A DNA stretch of 64,000 nt from Neotamlana sedimentorum (GTDB taxonomy: Bacteria; Bacteroidota; Bacteroidia; Flavobacteriales; Flavobacteriaceae). The stretch covers positions 186,001 to 250,000 of the forward strand of contig NZ_JTDW01000004.1 in assembly GCF_000943565.1 (NCBI RefSeq), read 5' to 3'. A program made the translations under genes and the position numbers. Numbering within the stretch: the first letter of the stretch is position 1; the number at the start of each line of letters is the position of its first letter. Positions 52,667 to 61,948 of this stretch are shown here, piece after piece. The notes under the pieces were generated by a model. It was not told the origin of the DNA. It saw nothing but the letters and a program-made list of their open reading frames with translations, and ran no database searches.

Positions 52667-53671
52667 TTGAAAAAAATAGCACTATTTGCATTTATTGCAT
52701 CGACTATAATCTCTTGTAGCTCTTCACAAAACAAGACAAAGAATGTCCACCAAGTTGAAACTTTTGCCAAAACCATAAGTGCAGAAGAATTAAAAGAGAT
52801 GCTTTACATTTATGCGTCCGATGAATATGAAGGACGAAAAACAGGAGAACCTGGACAAAAAAAAGCCATCGAGTTTATAAAAAATTTTTATGTTGAAAAT
52901 GGTATTCCTTCGCCTATCTCCGAAGATGACTATTTTCAAGAAATTCCAGAATCATATTTTCACCATGGCATTAAAGCTTCAGAAAATGTTTTAGCATACA
53001 TTGAAGGTTCCGAAAAACCAAACGAAATTGTTGTAATTTCGGCACATCTAGATCACATTGGTATTTCAAGCGATGGCGAAATAAACAACGGTGCCGACGA
53101 TGATGGCTCTGGTACAGTTGCGGTTTTAGAAATTGCTGAAGCTTTTAACGAGGCTAAAAAAGCAGGAAATGGCCCAAAACGTTCCATTTTGTTTTTACAT
53201 GTTACCGGAGAAGAACTTGGACTTTACGGCTCTAGTTACTACACCAATGTCGATCCTGTTTTTCCTCTAGAAAACACTGTAGTTGATTTAAATATTGATA
53301 TGGTTGGTCGTGTAGATGCTAAACATGAAGGTGGTGAAAATTATTTGTATTTAATAGGGTCTGATAAATTAAGTACAGAATTGCATCAACTTTCCGAAGA
53401 AATTAACAAAAAGTACTTTAATTTAGAATTCGACTATACGTATAATGCCATAAACGATCCTAATCGTTTTTATTACCGATCAGATCATTATAATTTTGCG
53501 AAAAACAACATTCCTGTTATTTTCTATTTTAATGGTACTCATGCCGATTACCACAGACCAAGTGATACTCCAGATAAAATTAATTACGAATTTTTAGAAA
53601 CAAGAACGCGTTTAATTTTTACAACCGCTTGGGAAATTGCAAACAGAGAAGAACGCTTAAAAGTAGATTAA
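52667..53671 (+). CDS. M28-family metallopeptidase lipoprotein
   Basis: A 334-residue protein with TTG start and a lipobox (TIISC). The two-zinc aminopeptidase site is complete: H in VISAHLDHIG, bridging D in NGADDDGSGTVAV, catalytic E in HVTGEELGLYGSSYY, D in NIDMVGRVDA and H in FNGTHADYHRPSDTPDKI. It is probably a periplasmic or outer-membrane aminopeptidase. A terminator follows. Confidence 0.93.
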   Translation: MKKIALFAFIASTIISCSSSQNKTKNVHQVETFAKTISAEELKEMLYIYASDEYEGRKTGEPGQKKAIEFIKNFYVENGIPSPISEDDYFQEIPESYFHHGIKASENVLAYIEGSEKPNEIVVISAHLDHIGISSDGEINNGADDDGSGTVAVLEIAEAFNEAKKAGNGPKRSILFLHVTGEELGLYGSSYYTNVDPVFPLENTVVDLNIDMVGRVDAKHEGGENYLYLIGSDKLSTELHQLSEEINKKYFNLEFDYTYNAINDPNRFYYRSDHYNFAKNNIPVIFYFNGTHADYHRPSDTPDKINYEFLETRTRLIFTTAWEIANREERLKVD

Positions 53672-53691
53672 CTTTATTACTTAAAATAAGC

Positions 53692-53727
53692 AAAAGCCTT
53701 TTATAATTTTTATAAAAGGCTTTTTTT
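53692..53727 (+). terminator. Terminator after the M28 peptidase gene
   Basis: AAAAGCCTTTTATAA (53692-53706) pairs with its complement (53710-53724 region) and is followed by a T-run. Confidence 0.88.
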
Positions 53728-53757
53728 ACGTTTTTACTGACTCTTATAAACAAAAGA

Positions 53758-53786
53758 AGCCCCTCCAAAAAAGGAGAGGCTTTTTA
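53758..53786. terminator. Terminator between the peptidase and tRNA-His
   Basis: AGCCCCTCC and GGAGAGGCT pair (one mismatch) around an A-rich loop, with T-runs on both sides. On the minus strand it comes directly after the tRNA and probably ends its transcript. Confidence 0.7.
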
Positions 53787-53790
53787 ATTT

Positions 53791-53866
53791 GGGTGGAAGA
53801 TCGGTCTCGAACCGACGACCTCCTGAACCACAATCAGGCGCTCTAACCAACTGAGCTACAACCACC
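53791..53866 (-). tRNA. tRNA-His (anticodon GTG)
   Basis: Read on the minus strand the gene begins GGTGGTTGTAGCTCAGTTGG. The anticodon stem CCTGA/TCAGG encloses the loop TTGTGGT, giving anticodon GTG. The T-arm GTCGG TTCGAGA CCGAT is present, and the 3' end CTTCCACCC can pair with the 5' end, including the extra G at -1 typical of tRNA-His opposite C73. The 3' CCA is not fully encoded. Two T-T mismatches sit in the acceptor stem (positions 5-68 and 6-67). Confidence 0.93.
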
Positions 53867-53938
53867 ATTTAATCGCATTATTTAATGCGAGTGCAAATGT
53901 AATTTATTACTTTGTATCTACAAAAAAAATTTCCAATT

Positions 53939-54661
53939 TTATTTCAAATTGTATAAACTATTTACAGCAACGTAGCGCTCAACTGTAAAGCCTTCTGCGT
54001 GTTCTACTCCTATTAATCTTCCTAAGTCTCTTGCTCTATATATCACACTATCAGTAAAATTCTTGCTAGAAATAGGTGTTGCAGGCTCTTTGCTGTTAGC
54101 GTTAAAAAATTGTGTTTTATAAGCTAAAACAGCTTCCATTTTTTTATCAATAAAATTTGTTACATCCACAACAAAATCGGGTTTAATATCCTTCCATTGT
54201 ATATAATGATAAACGTGTTTAGGTCGCCAAGGCTTTTGTACTTCGTTTTCTTCATCAAGTTTAGTTTCTATTTTTACTAAACCACTTAAAAAGCAGGCAT
54301 CACTAACAAGCTTACTGCCTTTGCCATGATCAATATGACGATCATCAATAGCATTACAAAGTACAATATCGGGTTTGTACTTTCTTATCATTTTAATTAT
54401 TTCAAATTGATGTTTTTTATCGTTAATAAAAAATCCATCAGCGAAAGCTAAATTCTCTCTAATTACAACTCCTAAAATATTTTTTGCATCTTCTGCCTCC
54501 TCTGCTCTAGTTTTTGCTGTACCACGAGTTCCTAACTCTCCTTGAGTTAAATCTATAATCCCTACTTTTTTACCTTCAGAAATTTCTTTTGCTAAAGTTG
54601 CTCCGCATCCTAACTCAACATCGTCAGGATGTGCTCCAAAGGCTAAAATATCTAACTTCAT
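53939..54661 (-). CDS. bshB1: Bacillithiol biosynthesis deacetylase BshB1 (PIG-L family)
   Basis: Start taken at 54661 (MKLDILAFGAHPDDVELG...), as the extra 19 upstream codons do not fit the family. The 240-residue protein has the zinc-binding AHPDDVE motif, GEKGTRGT-like LTQGELGTRGTAKTR, DxR/H NAIDDRHIDHGKGS and a C-terminal GRLIGVEHAEGF. BshB1 removes the acetyl group from GlcNAc-malate in bacillithiol synthesis. Other bsh genes are not in the window. Confidence 0.92.
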   Translation of the reverse strand: MKLDILAFGAHPDDVELGCGATLAKEISEGKKVGIIDLTQGELGTRGTAKTRAEEAEDAKNILGVVIRENLAFADGFFINDKKHQFEIIKMIRKYKPDIVLCNAIDDRHIDHGKGSKLVSDACFLSGLVKIETKLDEENEVQKPWRPKHVYHYIQWKDIKPDFVVDVTNFIDKKMEAVLAYKTQFFNANSKEPATPISSKNFTDSVIYRARDLGRLIGVEHAEGFTVERYVAVNSLYNLK

Positions 54662-54959
54662 ATTCTTATTTTTAAACTTGGTATGCAAAATACAAACATG
54701 TACACTTTTAAATAACAATTTAACTTAAAAATAAACAGAATTTTAACCTCTTATAATTTATAATATTTTTTCTTTTGATTTAATTAAATTAAAAATGCTC
54801 AAAACTAAAACGTAGTAGTTTTAATAATCTTTAATTTAATCACCCTAAAAACATTAATAATTTAAAAATTAAAGCTTTTAACAAAGCATGATATTAGTCA
54901 GTTTTAATACAAACTCTCTATAGTAATTTTACCCTGTAATTAATACAAAAATTTCAGGT

Positions 54960-56798
54960 ATGTATTTAATGTTGTTTATTTTAGTTGTAACTATTAGTTT
55001 GTTTGTTTGGGGAAAATTTACGCCAGATATTGTGGCATTAATTTCCATGATAAGTTTATACCTTACAGGTATTTTAACTCCTAGTGAAACGCTAAGTGGC
55101 TTTAGCAACCCAACGGTTATTATGATTGCTGCTCTTTTTATTATTGGTGAAGGTATTTCGCAAACAGGATGGACTGCCGTTGCAGGTAAAAAGTTTATTG
55201 AATGGGCAGGTAAAAGTGTTCCTAAATTATTAGTTATTGTTAGCTTAGGCGCTGGTGTATTATCTGGTTTTGTTAGTAATACCGGTACTGTTGCTACATT
55301 AATGCCACTTACAATTTCTTCGGCTTGGAGTATTGGTACACTCCCCTCTAAAATGCTTATGCCTGTTGCTTTTGGATCTAACACTGGTGGGTTATTAACT
55401 TTAACAGGAACACCTCCAAATATTATTGCTAGTAATGCCTTAGTTGAAAATGGATTTGAAGGCTTTTCGTTTTTTGAATTCGCCCTTATTGGTTTACCTC
55501 TATTAATTATTGCTCTAATTTATTTTAGATATGTAGCTTACAAGATTTTACCAAAAAACAAAACCAATAATAAGCCTGTAAATATAGAGTCTACTTTACA
55601 CAACTGGATTAAAGCCTACCAAGTTAACGATGCTTATTACAGACTTAGAATTCGTTCTGTTTCTCCTTTAATCGACACTAAACTAAAAAAATGGAAATTA
55701 GAGAAAAATTATAACGTATCGGTAATTCGTTTAAAGCGCAGACATCCAAATATGCTTAAAGGCATTCCGCAATACGAGGAATTTCCAGATTTAAATACAA
55801 ACTTGAAATATCATGATATCATTACTGTAAAAGGAGATACTGAAGCTATTAATAAATTAATGATTGAATTTAGTTTAGGATTATTGCCTCTAGAGCCAGA
55901 AACCGATGAGTTAAAAAACAATTTAATTAATCAAGAGGTTGGTATGGTTGAAGTTATTGTAAACCCAAACTCAATTTTTGTTGGAAGAAAATATAAACTA
56001 GGCGATTATTTTAATCGATTTGGTATACAATTATTAGCAGCTTCTAGAAACAATAAGCCACTTACCAAAAAAGAATTTACTGTTGAGGCTGGCGATTCAT
56101 TTATTTTAAGAGGAAGTTGGGATAGTATTGAAGAATTAAAAAACCAACATGGAAATTTAGTTATTTGTGGAAGCCCTGAAGGTATGGCAAAAAACGTTGA
56201 AAGTCTTAATCACAAATCTTACATTGCGTTAGGTGCGCTATTATTAATGATAGTTTTTATGGTTTTTAAAATTGTACCAGGATCTATTGCTGCTTTAATT
56301 TCGGCAGGAATAATATTACTAACAGGTTGTATTCCTATGGCAAAGGCCTACAAAGGTATTAGCTGGATTAGTGTTGTAATGATTGCTGCCATGATACCAA
56401 TGGGTATTGCACTACAAAAAACAGGAACCGCACAAGTAATAGCAAATGCTTTAGTAGATTATTTGGGAGCCATTCACCCTGTTGTTTTACTAGGTGGTGT
56501 ATTTTTATTAACAACTACATTTAGTCAAGTTATTAATAACTCTGCCACCGCTGTATTAATGGCACCAATTGCAATTCTTGCAGCTAATTCTTTAAACTTA
56601 TCACCAGAACCTTTTATGATTGTGGTAGCTATAAGTGCTTCAACTGCATTTTTAACACCAATTGGCACAACAACAAACGCTATGGTAATGACGTCTGGTG
56701 GTTATAAATTTATGGATTATTTAAAAGTTGGGGCACCTTTATTATTAATATTCTTAATTATATCTATGCTATTAGTACCTGTTATTTGGCCATTTTAA
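54960..56798 (+). CDS. SLC13/DASS-family anion permease with two RCK_C domains
   Basis: A 612-residue transporter. N-terminal helices carry MISLYLTGILTPSETLSGF, AALFIIGEGISQTGW and FGSNTGGLLTLTGTPPNIIA (anion motif SNT). A soluble insert at ~205-410 contains two TrkA-C (RCK_C)-like domains (RSVSPLIDTKLKKWKL..., VEVIVNPNSIFVGRKYKL...). The second transporter half has INNSATAVLMAPIAILAANS and TPIGTTTNAMVMTSG. A probable sulfate, phosphate or dicarboxylate importer driven by Na+ or H+. Confidence 0.93.
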   Translation: MYLMLFILVVTISLFVWGKFTPDIVALISMISLYLTGILTPSETLSGFSNPTVIMIAALFIIGEGISQTGWTAVAGKKFIEWAGKSVPKLLVIVSLGAGVLSGFVSNTGTVATLMPLTISSAWSIGTLPSKMLMPVAFGSNTGGLLTLTGTPPNIIASNALVENGFEGFSFFEFALIGLPLLIIALIYFRYVAYKILPKNKTNNKPVNIESTLHNWIKAYQVNDAYYRLRIRSVSPLIDTKLKKWKLEKNYNVSVIRLKRRHPNMLKGIPQYEEFPDLNTNLKYHDIITVKGDTEAINKLMIEFSLGLLPLEPETDELKNNLINQEVGMVEVIVNPNSIFVGRKYKLGDYFNRFGIQLLAASRNNKPLTKKEFTVEAGDSFILRGSWDSIEELKNQHGNLVICGSPEGMAKNVESLNHKSYIALGALLLMIVFMVFKIVPGSIAALISAGIILLTGCIPMAKAYKGISWISVVMIAAMIPMGIALQKTGTAQVIANALVDYLGAIHPVVLLGGVFLLTTTFSQVINNSATAVLMAPIAILAANSLNLSPEPFMIVVAISASTAFLTPIGTTTNAMVMTSGGYKFMDYLKVGAPLLLIFLIISMLLVPVIWPF

Positions 56799-56809
56799 CA
56801 CCCCTAATC

Positions 56810-57499
56810 ATGAAAAAACATATAATTTTAAGTGTCGTATTCATTACGATAAGCACAACTTTTGCCCAATCTCCAGTAGAAGACAAAATAGGGTCTTGGT
56901 TTACCTATGGCGCTAGTTACAGACTTACAGACAAAGTTAGTATTAGCAATGTGGTTCAATCTTGGCATTATGAAATTCCTGATAATTTCAACTTTTTGTT
57001 TACCAGCTTAGTTTTTAACTATCATGTAAATTCAAAATTAACAGCTTCGGCTTCTTATGGTTTTAATGATATTGATAGCGGATTTAACAAACCTGGAACA
57101 CATACCTACGAAAATAGATTTTACGAACAATTAGGATACAAACAAACTATTGCAAAATTACCTTTTGATTTAAGAATTCGTCTTGAACAACGTTTATTAA
57201 ATAAACCTGAACCAACTGAAAATGTTTTACACCACAGAACACGTTATAGATTAGGCACTAAAATAAAATTAAATAACACCTTTTTTATACGATTACACAA
57301 CGAGTTTATTTGGACTATACAAACCAATAAAAATGATGGCTTTACAGAAAACAGAGCCTATGGGGCTTTTGGTGTAAATGTTTTTAAATCGGCAAATGTA
57401 CAAGTAGGTTATTTAAACAGAAAAGTAAAAGGGCTAGATTTACACCGTTTACAATTAGGATTTTTTTATAAAATAGATTTTAGGAAAACCAATAATTAA
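56810..57499 (+). CDS. DUF2490 outer-membrane beta-barrel protein
   Basis: I start at 56810 (MKKHIILSVVFITISTTFAQ...), removing overlap with the SLC13 gene. The 229-residue protein has a signal peptide, then amphipathic beta strands (WFTYGASYRLTDKVSI, FRLHNEFIW-like RLHNEFIWTIQTN) and a terminal FFYKIDF strand typical of outer-membrane proteins. DUF2490 members are of unknown function. Confidence 0.85.
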   Translation: MKKHIILSVVFITISTTFAQSPVEDKIGSWFTYGASYRLTDKVSISNVVQSWHYEIPDNFNFLFTSLVFNYHVNSKLTASASYGFNDIDSGFNKPGTHTYENRFYEQLGYKQTIAKLPFDLRIRLEQRLLNKPEPTENVLHHRTRYRLGTKIKLNNTFFIRLHNEFIWTIQTNKNDGFTENRAYGAFGVNVFKSANVQVGYLNRKVKGLDLHRLQLGFFYKIDFRKTNN

Positions 57500-57502
57500 A
57501 TT

Positions 57503-58381
57503 TTATTGAAATGTCCACGCTATAATTCTAGATAATTTATGGCCTTGTCCCATATTAATAATTTTTACTTGAGTAGCTTTTATTTTTTTTAAAGAAATTT
57601 CTAAACCCTTAAGTAACTCTTTTTTAGATACTAAAGATGTAAACCAAATGCAATTATCTTTAAAACCTGTACTCTCATAAATATAATTATGAAGAAAAGC
57701 CTTTTCGCCACCTTCATACCAAAGTTCGTTATGTTTACCCGAAAAGTTTCTCGTTAATTTCTCTTTTGTAGTCTTTAAATTATTTTGCTTTCTTGTGGTA
57801 GCATCAATAGCTTCTTTTTCTGATTTGTAAAAGGGCGGATTACACATAGAAACCGAAAATCTATCTGATGGCTTTATTACACCATCAAGAATATGCTTTA
57901 CTTCCTTTTGATACCTAAAGGAAATTTTTTTTGATAAATTGTTTGATGCAACAATATGTTCCGCACTTTCTAAAGAAGATTTATCAATATCGGTTCCTAC
58001 AAATTGCCAATTATATTCCGCATAGCCTAACAATGGGTAAATACATGTTGCTCCAGTACCTACATCTAAAACCAAAATATTTTTAGTAATGTTATGGCCT
58101 ATTAATAAATCATTTAAATAATGAATATAATCAACTCGTCCAGGAATTGGCGGGCATAAATTATCATCTGGAAATTCCCAATATTCAATATGGTAACCGC
58201 TAATTAATAAGGCTTTATTTAAAAGTTTTACAGCCTTAGGATTAGCAAAATCTATAGTTTTTTTATTGTATTTATTTACATAAACAAAAGTGTTTAACTC
58301 CGGACAAACCAAACATAAAGCATCTAGATTATAACCAGCTTTATGCTTATTATTCTTATGTAATTCTGTTTTCGTTTTAAT
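57503..58381 (-). CDS. rlmF: 23S rRNA (adenine1618-N6)-methyltransferase RlmF, apparent ATT start
   Basis: The SAM-dependent methyltransferase that modifies A1618 of 23S rRNA. It has ILVLDVGTGATCIYPLLG (motif I), the catalytic MCNPPFYKSEKEA and a final KLSRIIAWTFQ. A TTG at 58312 would start the protein at VCPELN, but codons just upstream in the same frame encode ELHKNNKHKAGYNLDALCLV, matching the conserved RlmF N-terminus (LHPRNRH..RYD). Between these and the upstream stop (58385-58387) no ATG, GTG or TTG exists; the only plausible start is ATT at 58379-58381. It ends 3 nt from the convergent DUF2490 gene. Confidence 0.88.
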   Translation of the reverse strand: MKTKTELHKNNKHKAGYNLDALCLVCPELNTFVYVNKYNKKTIDFANPKAVKLLNKALLISGYHIEYWEFPDDNLCPPIPGRVDYIHYLNDLLIGHNITKNILVLDVGTGATCIYPLLGYAEYNWQFVGTDIDKSSLESAEHIVASNNLSKKISFRYQKEVKHILDGVIKPSDRFSVSMCNPPFYKSEKEAIDATTRKQNNLKTTKEKLTRNFSGKHNELWYEGGEKAFLHNYIYESTGFKDNCIWFTSLVSKKELLKGLEISLKKIKATQVKIINMGQGHKLSRIIAWTFQ

Positions 58382-58484
58382 TTTTTAAAATATTTATTGG
58401 CTAAAGTGCTTATATAATTTTAAAACACCAAAAGAAATTTAGGAAGCCTTTTCAATTTCATATATATTCGTTAAAAAAACTATT

Positions 58485-59144
58485 ATGCTTAAAGCCGTAA
58501 TTTTTGATATGGATGGTGTTATTATTGATAGCGAACCTTTACACCATAAAGCTTACCATAAAATGTTTAATGATGTTGGCGCCAATGTATCTAAAGAGTT
58601 ATACGAATCGTTTACAGGACAATCTACACTTAACGTTTGCAAAAAAGTATGTGAAGTTTTTAATTTAAATGAAGCTCCAGAAACACTGGTAAAGCTTAAG
58701 CGAAAACATTACAAAAATATTTTTGAAAATGATGACGCACTACAACTTATCGATGGTGTTTTAAAGCTAATTAAAAATTATCATGCCAATGGTTTAAAGC
58801 TTGTTTTAGCTTCTTCGGCATCAATGCCAAGTATAAATCAAATATTTGAACGTTTTGATTTAAATCAATACTTCTCGGCTAAATTTAGTGGTGCCGATTT
58901 AAAACAAAGCAAGCCACATCCAGAAATTTTTATAAAAGCCGCAGAGTCTACAGGTTTTAAAAATGAAGAGTGCCTAGTTATTGAAGATTCTACTAATGGC
59001 ATAAAAGCAGCTAATGCTGCAAATATTTTTTGCGTTGGTTACGATAGTTTACATTCAACAAACCAAGATTATAGCACTGCCAATTTAGTTGTAACTAGTT
59101 TTGATGCGATTGCTTTTGAGAAGTTACGTGAGGTTTTGGATTGA
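58485..59144 (+). CDS. HAD-superfamily phosphatase/phosphomutase-like
   Basis: A 219-residue HAD hydrolase: motif I FDMDGVIIDSEPLHHKAY (nucleophile D8, acid D10), motif II LASSAS, motif III Lys in KQSKPHPEIFIKA, motif IV VIEDSTNGIKAA. The cap is the small helical type of beta-phosphoglucomutase-like enzymes. Substrate is unknown. A TATATTCG sequence ~20 nt upstream may be its -7 box. Confidence 0.92.
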   Translation: MLKAVIFDMDGVIIDSEPLHHKAYHKMFNDVGANVSKELYESFTGQSTLNVCKKVCEVFNLNEAPETLVKLKRKHYKNIFENDDALQLIDGVLKLIKNYHANGLKLVLASSASMPSINQIFERFDLNQYFSAKFSGADLKQSKPHPEIFIKAAESTGFKNEECLVIEDSTNGIKAANAANIFCVGYDSLHSTNQDYSTANLVVTSFDAIAFEKLREVLD

Positions 59145-59208
59145 TTTTTATAACTTTAACTTAATTAAACTATTTTTTCAGTTAATTCATTTTATCTAAA
59201 ATTCATAA

Positions 59209-60087
59209 ATGGGAAAAAAATTAACAGTTTATATGATTGATGGAACAGCATATGGTCCACGATTAAGTGAAATCGGAAATTGGGTTGGCAAAGCCATTTA
59301 CAGTCCACGTGCATCAGTTAATAAAATAATGAACAGAAGTGAATTTGATAATCCTGGTATTTATTGTTTAAAAGGAGATCCTACAGATGATGCTTTTGAT
59401 GAGAAAATTTATATTGGAGAAGCTGAGAACATAAAAACTCGTTTAAAACAACATTTAAGTGATCCAAATAAAGATTTTAAAGAGCTTATATTTTTTGTAA
59501 GTAAAGATGAATTGCTAACAAAAACACAGATAAGATATTTAGAATCTAGACTTGTACAATTAGCAGTTGAAGCTAAAACCGCACAAATTGATAATGGAAA
59601 TTCTCCTAGTTTACCAACTTTACATGAGGCAGATATTTCTGATATGGAATATTTTCTAGAACAAATCAAGTTAATCCTTCCCGTTATGGGATTTAAGTTT
59701 CTTATATCATCCACAATTAAACAATCTACTGAGGCTGAAATTGAAAAATCTAAGTTCACTCATGAAACCTATTACATTAAGACAAAAACCTTTAAAGCTT
59801 CTATGAAAGAAACCGACCAAGGTTATATTGTTCTTAAAGGAAGTGAAGCTAAAAAGAATCTATCTAATTCTTGTACCGAAACTTATAGAAACATGAGAAG
59901 AAAATTAGTTGAAACTGAAATAATGCAAGAACATAAAGATAAATTAATTTTTGTTGAAGACACCATATTTAATAGTCCTAGTGCTGCCTCTAATATGATT
60001 TTAGGAAGAAATTCGAATGGATTTACTGAATGGGTAAATGCAAAAGGACAAACATTTAGAGAAGTTCAGGAAATTACTAATGCTTAA
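59209..60087 (+). CDS. GIY-YIG nuclease with DUF4357
   Basis: A 292-residue protein. GIY (50-52) and YIG (68-70) with R78 and a downstream Glu (LESRLVQ, ~108) make a recognisable GIY-YIG catalytic region. The C-terminal ~60 residues, SPSAASNMILGRNSNGFTEW, are DUF4357, often attached to such nucleases or to restriction proteins. It is alone here; no methylase of a restriction system is evident apart from the generic methyltransferase next door, so a DNA-repair or defence role is open. Confidence 0.88.
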   Translation: MGKKLTVYMIDGTAYGPRLSEIGNWVGKAIYSPRASVNKIMNRSEFDNPGIYCLKGDPTDDAFDEKIYIGEAENIKTRLKQHLSDPNKDFKELIFFVSKDELLTKTQIRYLESRLVQLAVEAKTAQIDNGNSPSLPTLHEADISDMEYFLEQIKLILPVMGFKFLISSTIKQSTEAEIEKSKFTHETYYIKTKTFKASMKETDQGYIVLKGSEAKKNLSNSCTETYRNMRRKLVETEIMQEHKDKLIFVEDTIFNSPSAASNMILGRNSNGFTEWVNAKGQTFREVQEITNA

Positions 60088-60120
60088 AAAAGTTAACCAA
60101 AAAGGTTAGGAAACTATCAC

Positions 60121-60735
60121 ATGGCAGAATTTTGGGAATCCATTTTTAAAAATAACGATAAAATGTGGGGCGAAACACCTACAGATAACGCCAAACATGT
60201 ACTCAATATTCTGGAGAAGCATAACGTAAAAAGCTTACTAATTCCAGGGTTTGGATATGGTAGAAATGCTAAAATTTTTTACGATAAAGGTATTAATGTT
60301 ACTGGCATTGAAATTTCTAAAACTGCCATTAAAAGAGCTCGTAAATATTTTGAAAATACTACAATTATACATCATGGCTCTGTTACTAATATGCCGTTTG
60401 ATAGCATACTTTATGATGCCATATATTGTTACTCGCTCATTCACCTTTTAAATGAAGCTGACAGACTAAAGCTTATAAAGGATTGCTACACACAATTAAA
60501 ACCTAGCGGTATTATGATTTTTGTAGCTTTATCTATTAACGATAAGCGATTTGGTTTGGGTGAAAAAATATGCGAAAACACTTATTTTTCACCCAATGGT
60601 TTAAATTTATATTTTTATAACGAAGACTCTGTAAAAGAAGAATTTGGGCGTTATAATTTATTAACGGCCAAAGAAATTAATGAACCCGTTATAAATCCAA
60701 ATGAAAAACATTGGATGATAATGTGTAAAAAATAA
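60121..60735 (+). CDS. Class I SAM-dependent methyltransferase (TehB-like)
   Basis: A 204-residue protein: FWESIFKNNDKMWGETPTDN at the start, SLLIPGFGYGRNAKIF (motif I), VTGIEISKTAIKRARKYF, and DAIYCYSLIHLLNEADR as the post-I motif. It is generic; relatives are annotated as thiopurine/tellurite methyltransferases. It converges with mscL. Confidence 0.85.
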   Translation: MAEFWESIFKNNDKMWGETPTDNAKHVLNILEKHNVKSLLIPGFGYGRNAKIFYDKGINVTGIEISKTAIKRARKYFENTTIIHHGSVTNMPFDSILYDAIYCYSLIHLLNEADRLKLIKDCYTQLKPSGIMIFVALSINDKRFGLGEKICENTYFSPNGLNLYFYNEDSVKEEFGRYNLLTAKEINEPVINPNEKHWMIMCKK

Positions 60736-60752
60736 AGCCATCTTCTACGTTT

Positions 60753-61199
60753 CTACTTTTTACTTAGTTTCAATAATTTATTCTGCTCCTCCATTAAATC
60801 CGTAAGTTTAGATAATAACTCAATATCTTTTGGAGTAACCACGGTTTTATCTTTAGTGTCTTGTGCTTTATTTCTTAATTTATTTAAAAACTTTACAATT
60901 ACAAAAACAGTAAATCCAATTATTATAAAATCTATAATGGCCTCACCAAAAGCACCATAACCTATAGCTACTTCTTCGGTTTTTATTGTTCCATCTACAT
61001 TATTTACGGCATCTTTTAATATAATACGCTTATCTTGGAAGTTTACACCATCGGTTAATAAAGATAAAGGTGGTAAAAATACTTTTTTAACTAAAACATC
61101 TACAACTTTGTTAAAGGCGGCACCTATTATTATACCTATGGCCATATCCATCATATTTCCTTTTACAGCAAATTCTTTAAACTCATTAAATAACTTCAT
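60753..61199 (-). CDS. mscL: Large-conductance mechanosensitive channel MscL
   Basis: A 148-residue channel. The N-terminal MKLFNEFKEFAVKGNMMDMAIGII and AAFNKVVDVLVKKVFLPP carry helix 1 and the pore constriction. The second helix (AFGEAIIDFIIIGFTVFVIV) and a charged C-terminal helix follow. It releases solutes on severe hypo-osmotic shock. With the MscS-type gene at 18982 the organism has both classes of tension valve. Confidence 0.96.
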   Translation of the reverse strand: MKLFNEFKEFAVKGNMMDMAIGIIIGAAFNKVVDVLVKKVFLPPLSLLTDGVNFQDKRIILKDAVNNVDGTIKTEEVAIGYGAFGEAIIDFIIIGFTVFVIVKFLNKLRNKAQDTKDKTVVTPKDIELLSKLTDLMEEQNKLLKLSKK

Positions 61200-61348
61200 A
61201 TACTTATATTTTAATTTATTATTTTAAATATAAAAATTCATTTTAAAATATCTGTTAAAAAAAAGATAATATTAAATATCTTATAATTAAAGGATATTTT
61301 TGTTTATCTGATAAAAATAATATATTTTTGAATAAATAATATTTAAAA

Positions 61349-61948
61349 ATGATAGCTATAATTACTGGTGATATTATAAATTCAAGGCAAAGTGAACCTG
61401 AACAATGGTTAAATTCACTTAAAACTTGCCTACTCTATTTTGGTAAAACCCCAAAAACATGGGAAATTTTTCGTGGTGATAGTTTTCAATTAGAAGTTAA
61501 ACCTGAAGATGCTCTTTTTGCCAGTTTTTTAATAAAATCCACTATTAAACAATATAAAAATATTGATGTTAGACTTGCTATCGGCTTAGGTGAAAAAAAT
61601 TATGACTCTTATAAAATTACAGAATCAAATGGATCTGCTTTTATAAATTCTGGTGAATGTTTTGAAAGTTTAAAGAAAAATACTTTGGCTATTAAATCTA
61701 GGTTTAAAAATTTCGATATAACTTTAAACCTTATGTTAGAACTAGCACAACTTACCATGAATAACTGGACTAGTATTTCATCATTAATTATAAAAACGAG
61801 TTTAGAAAATCCTAACATGAAACAAAACGAAATAGCCGAATTACTAAAAAAATCGCAAAGTAATATTAGTGAAGGGCTTAAACGTGGTGGTTTTGATGAA
61901 ATTTTAAAACTTCTAGACTATTACAAAAACCAAATACAACAACTATGA
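61349..61948 (+). CDS. SatD-family protein with C-terminal HTH
   Basis: A 199-residue protein. MIAIITGDIINSRQSEPEQW opens the SatD-like domain (IFRGDSFQLEV, VRLAIGLGEKNY), and a short helix-turn-helix (MKQNEIAELLKKSQSNISEGLKRGG) is at the C-terminus. SatD/DUF3307 gene pairs are common in Bacteroidota; here the stop overlaps the next start by 4 nt (ATGA). Function is unknown, perhaps transcriptional. Confidence 0.85.
   Translation: MIAIITGDIINSRQSEPEQWLNSLKTCLLYFGKTPKTWEIFRGDSFQLEVKPEDALFASFLIKSTIKQYKNIDVRLAIGLGEKNYDSYKITESNGSAFINSGECFESLKKNTLAIKSRFKNFDITLNLMLELAQLTMNNWTSISSLIIKTSLENPNMKQNEIAELLKKSQSNISEGLKRGGFDEILKLLDYYKNQIQQL

Noticed and set aside
59209-60735. Restriction-modification system from the GIY-YIG nuclease and adjacent methyltransferase
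   Set aside because: The methyltransferase is a generic small-molecule type with no DNA-methylase target motif, and the genes are separated by 33 nt without other support.
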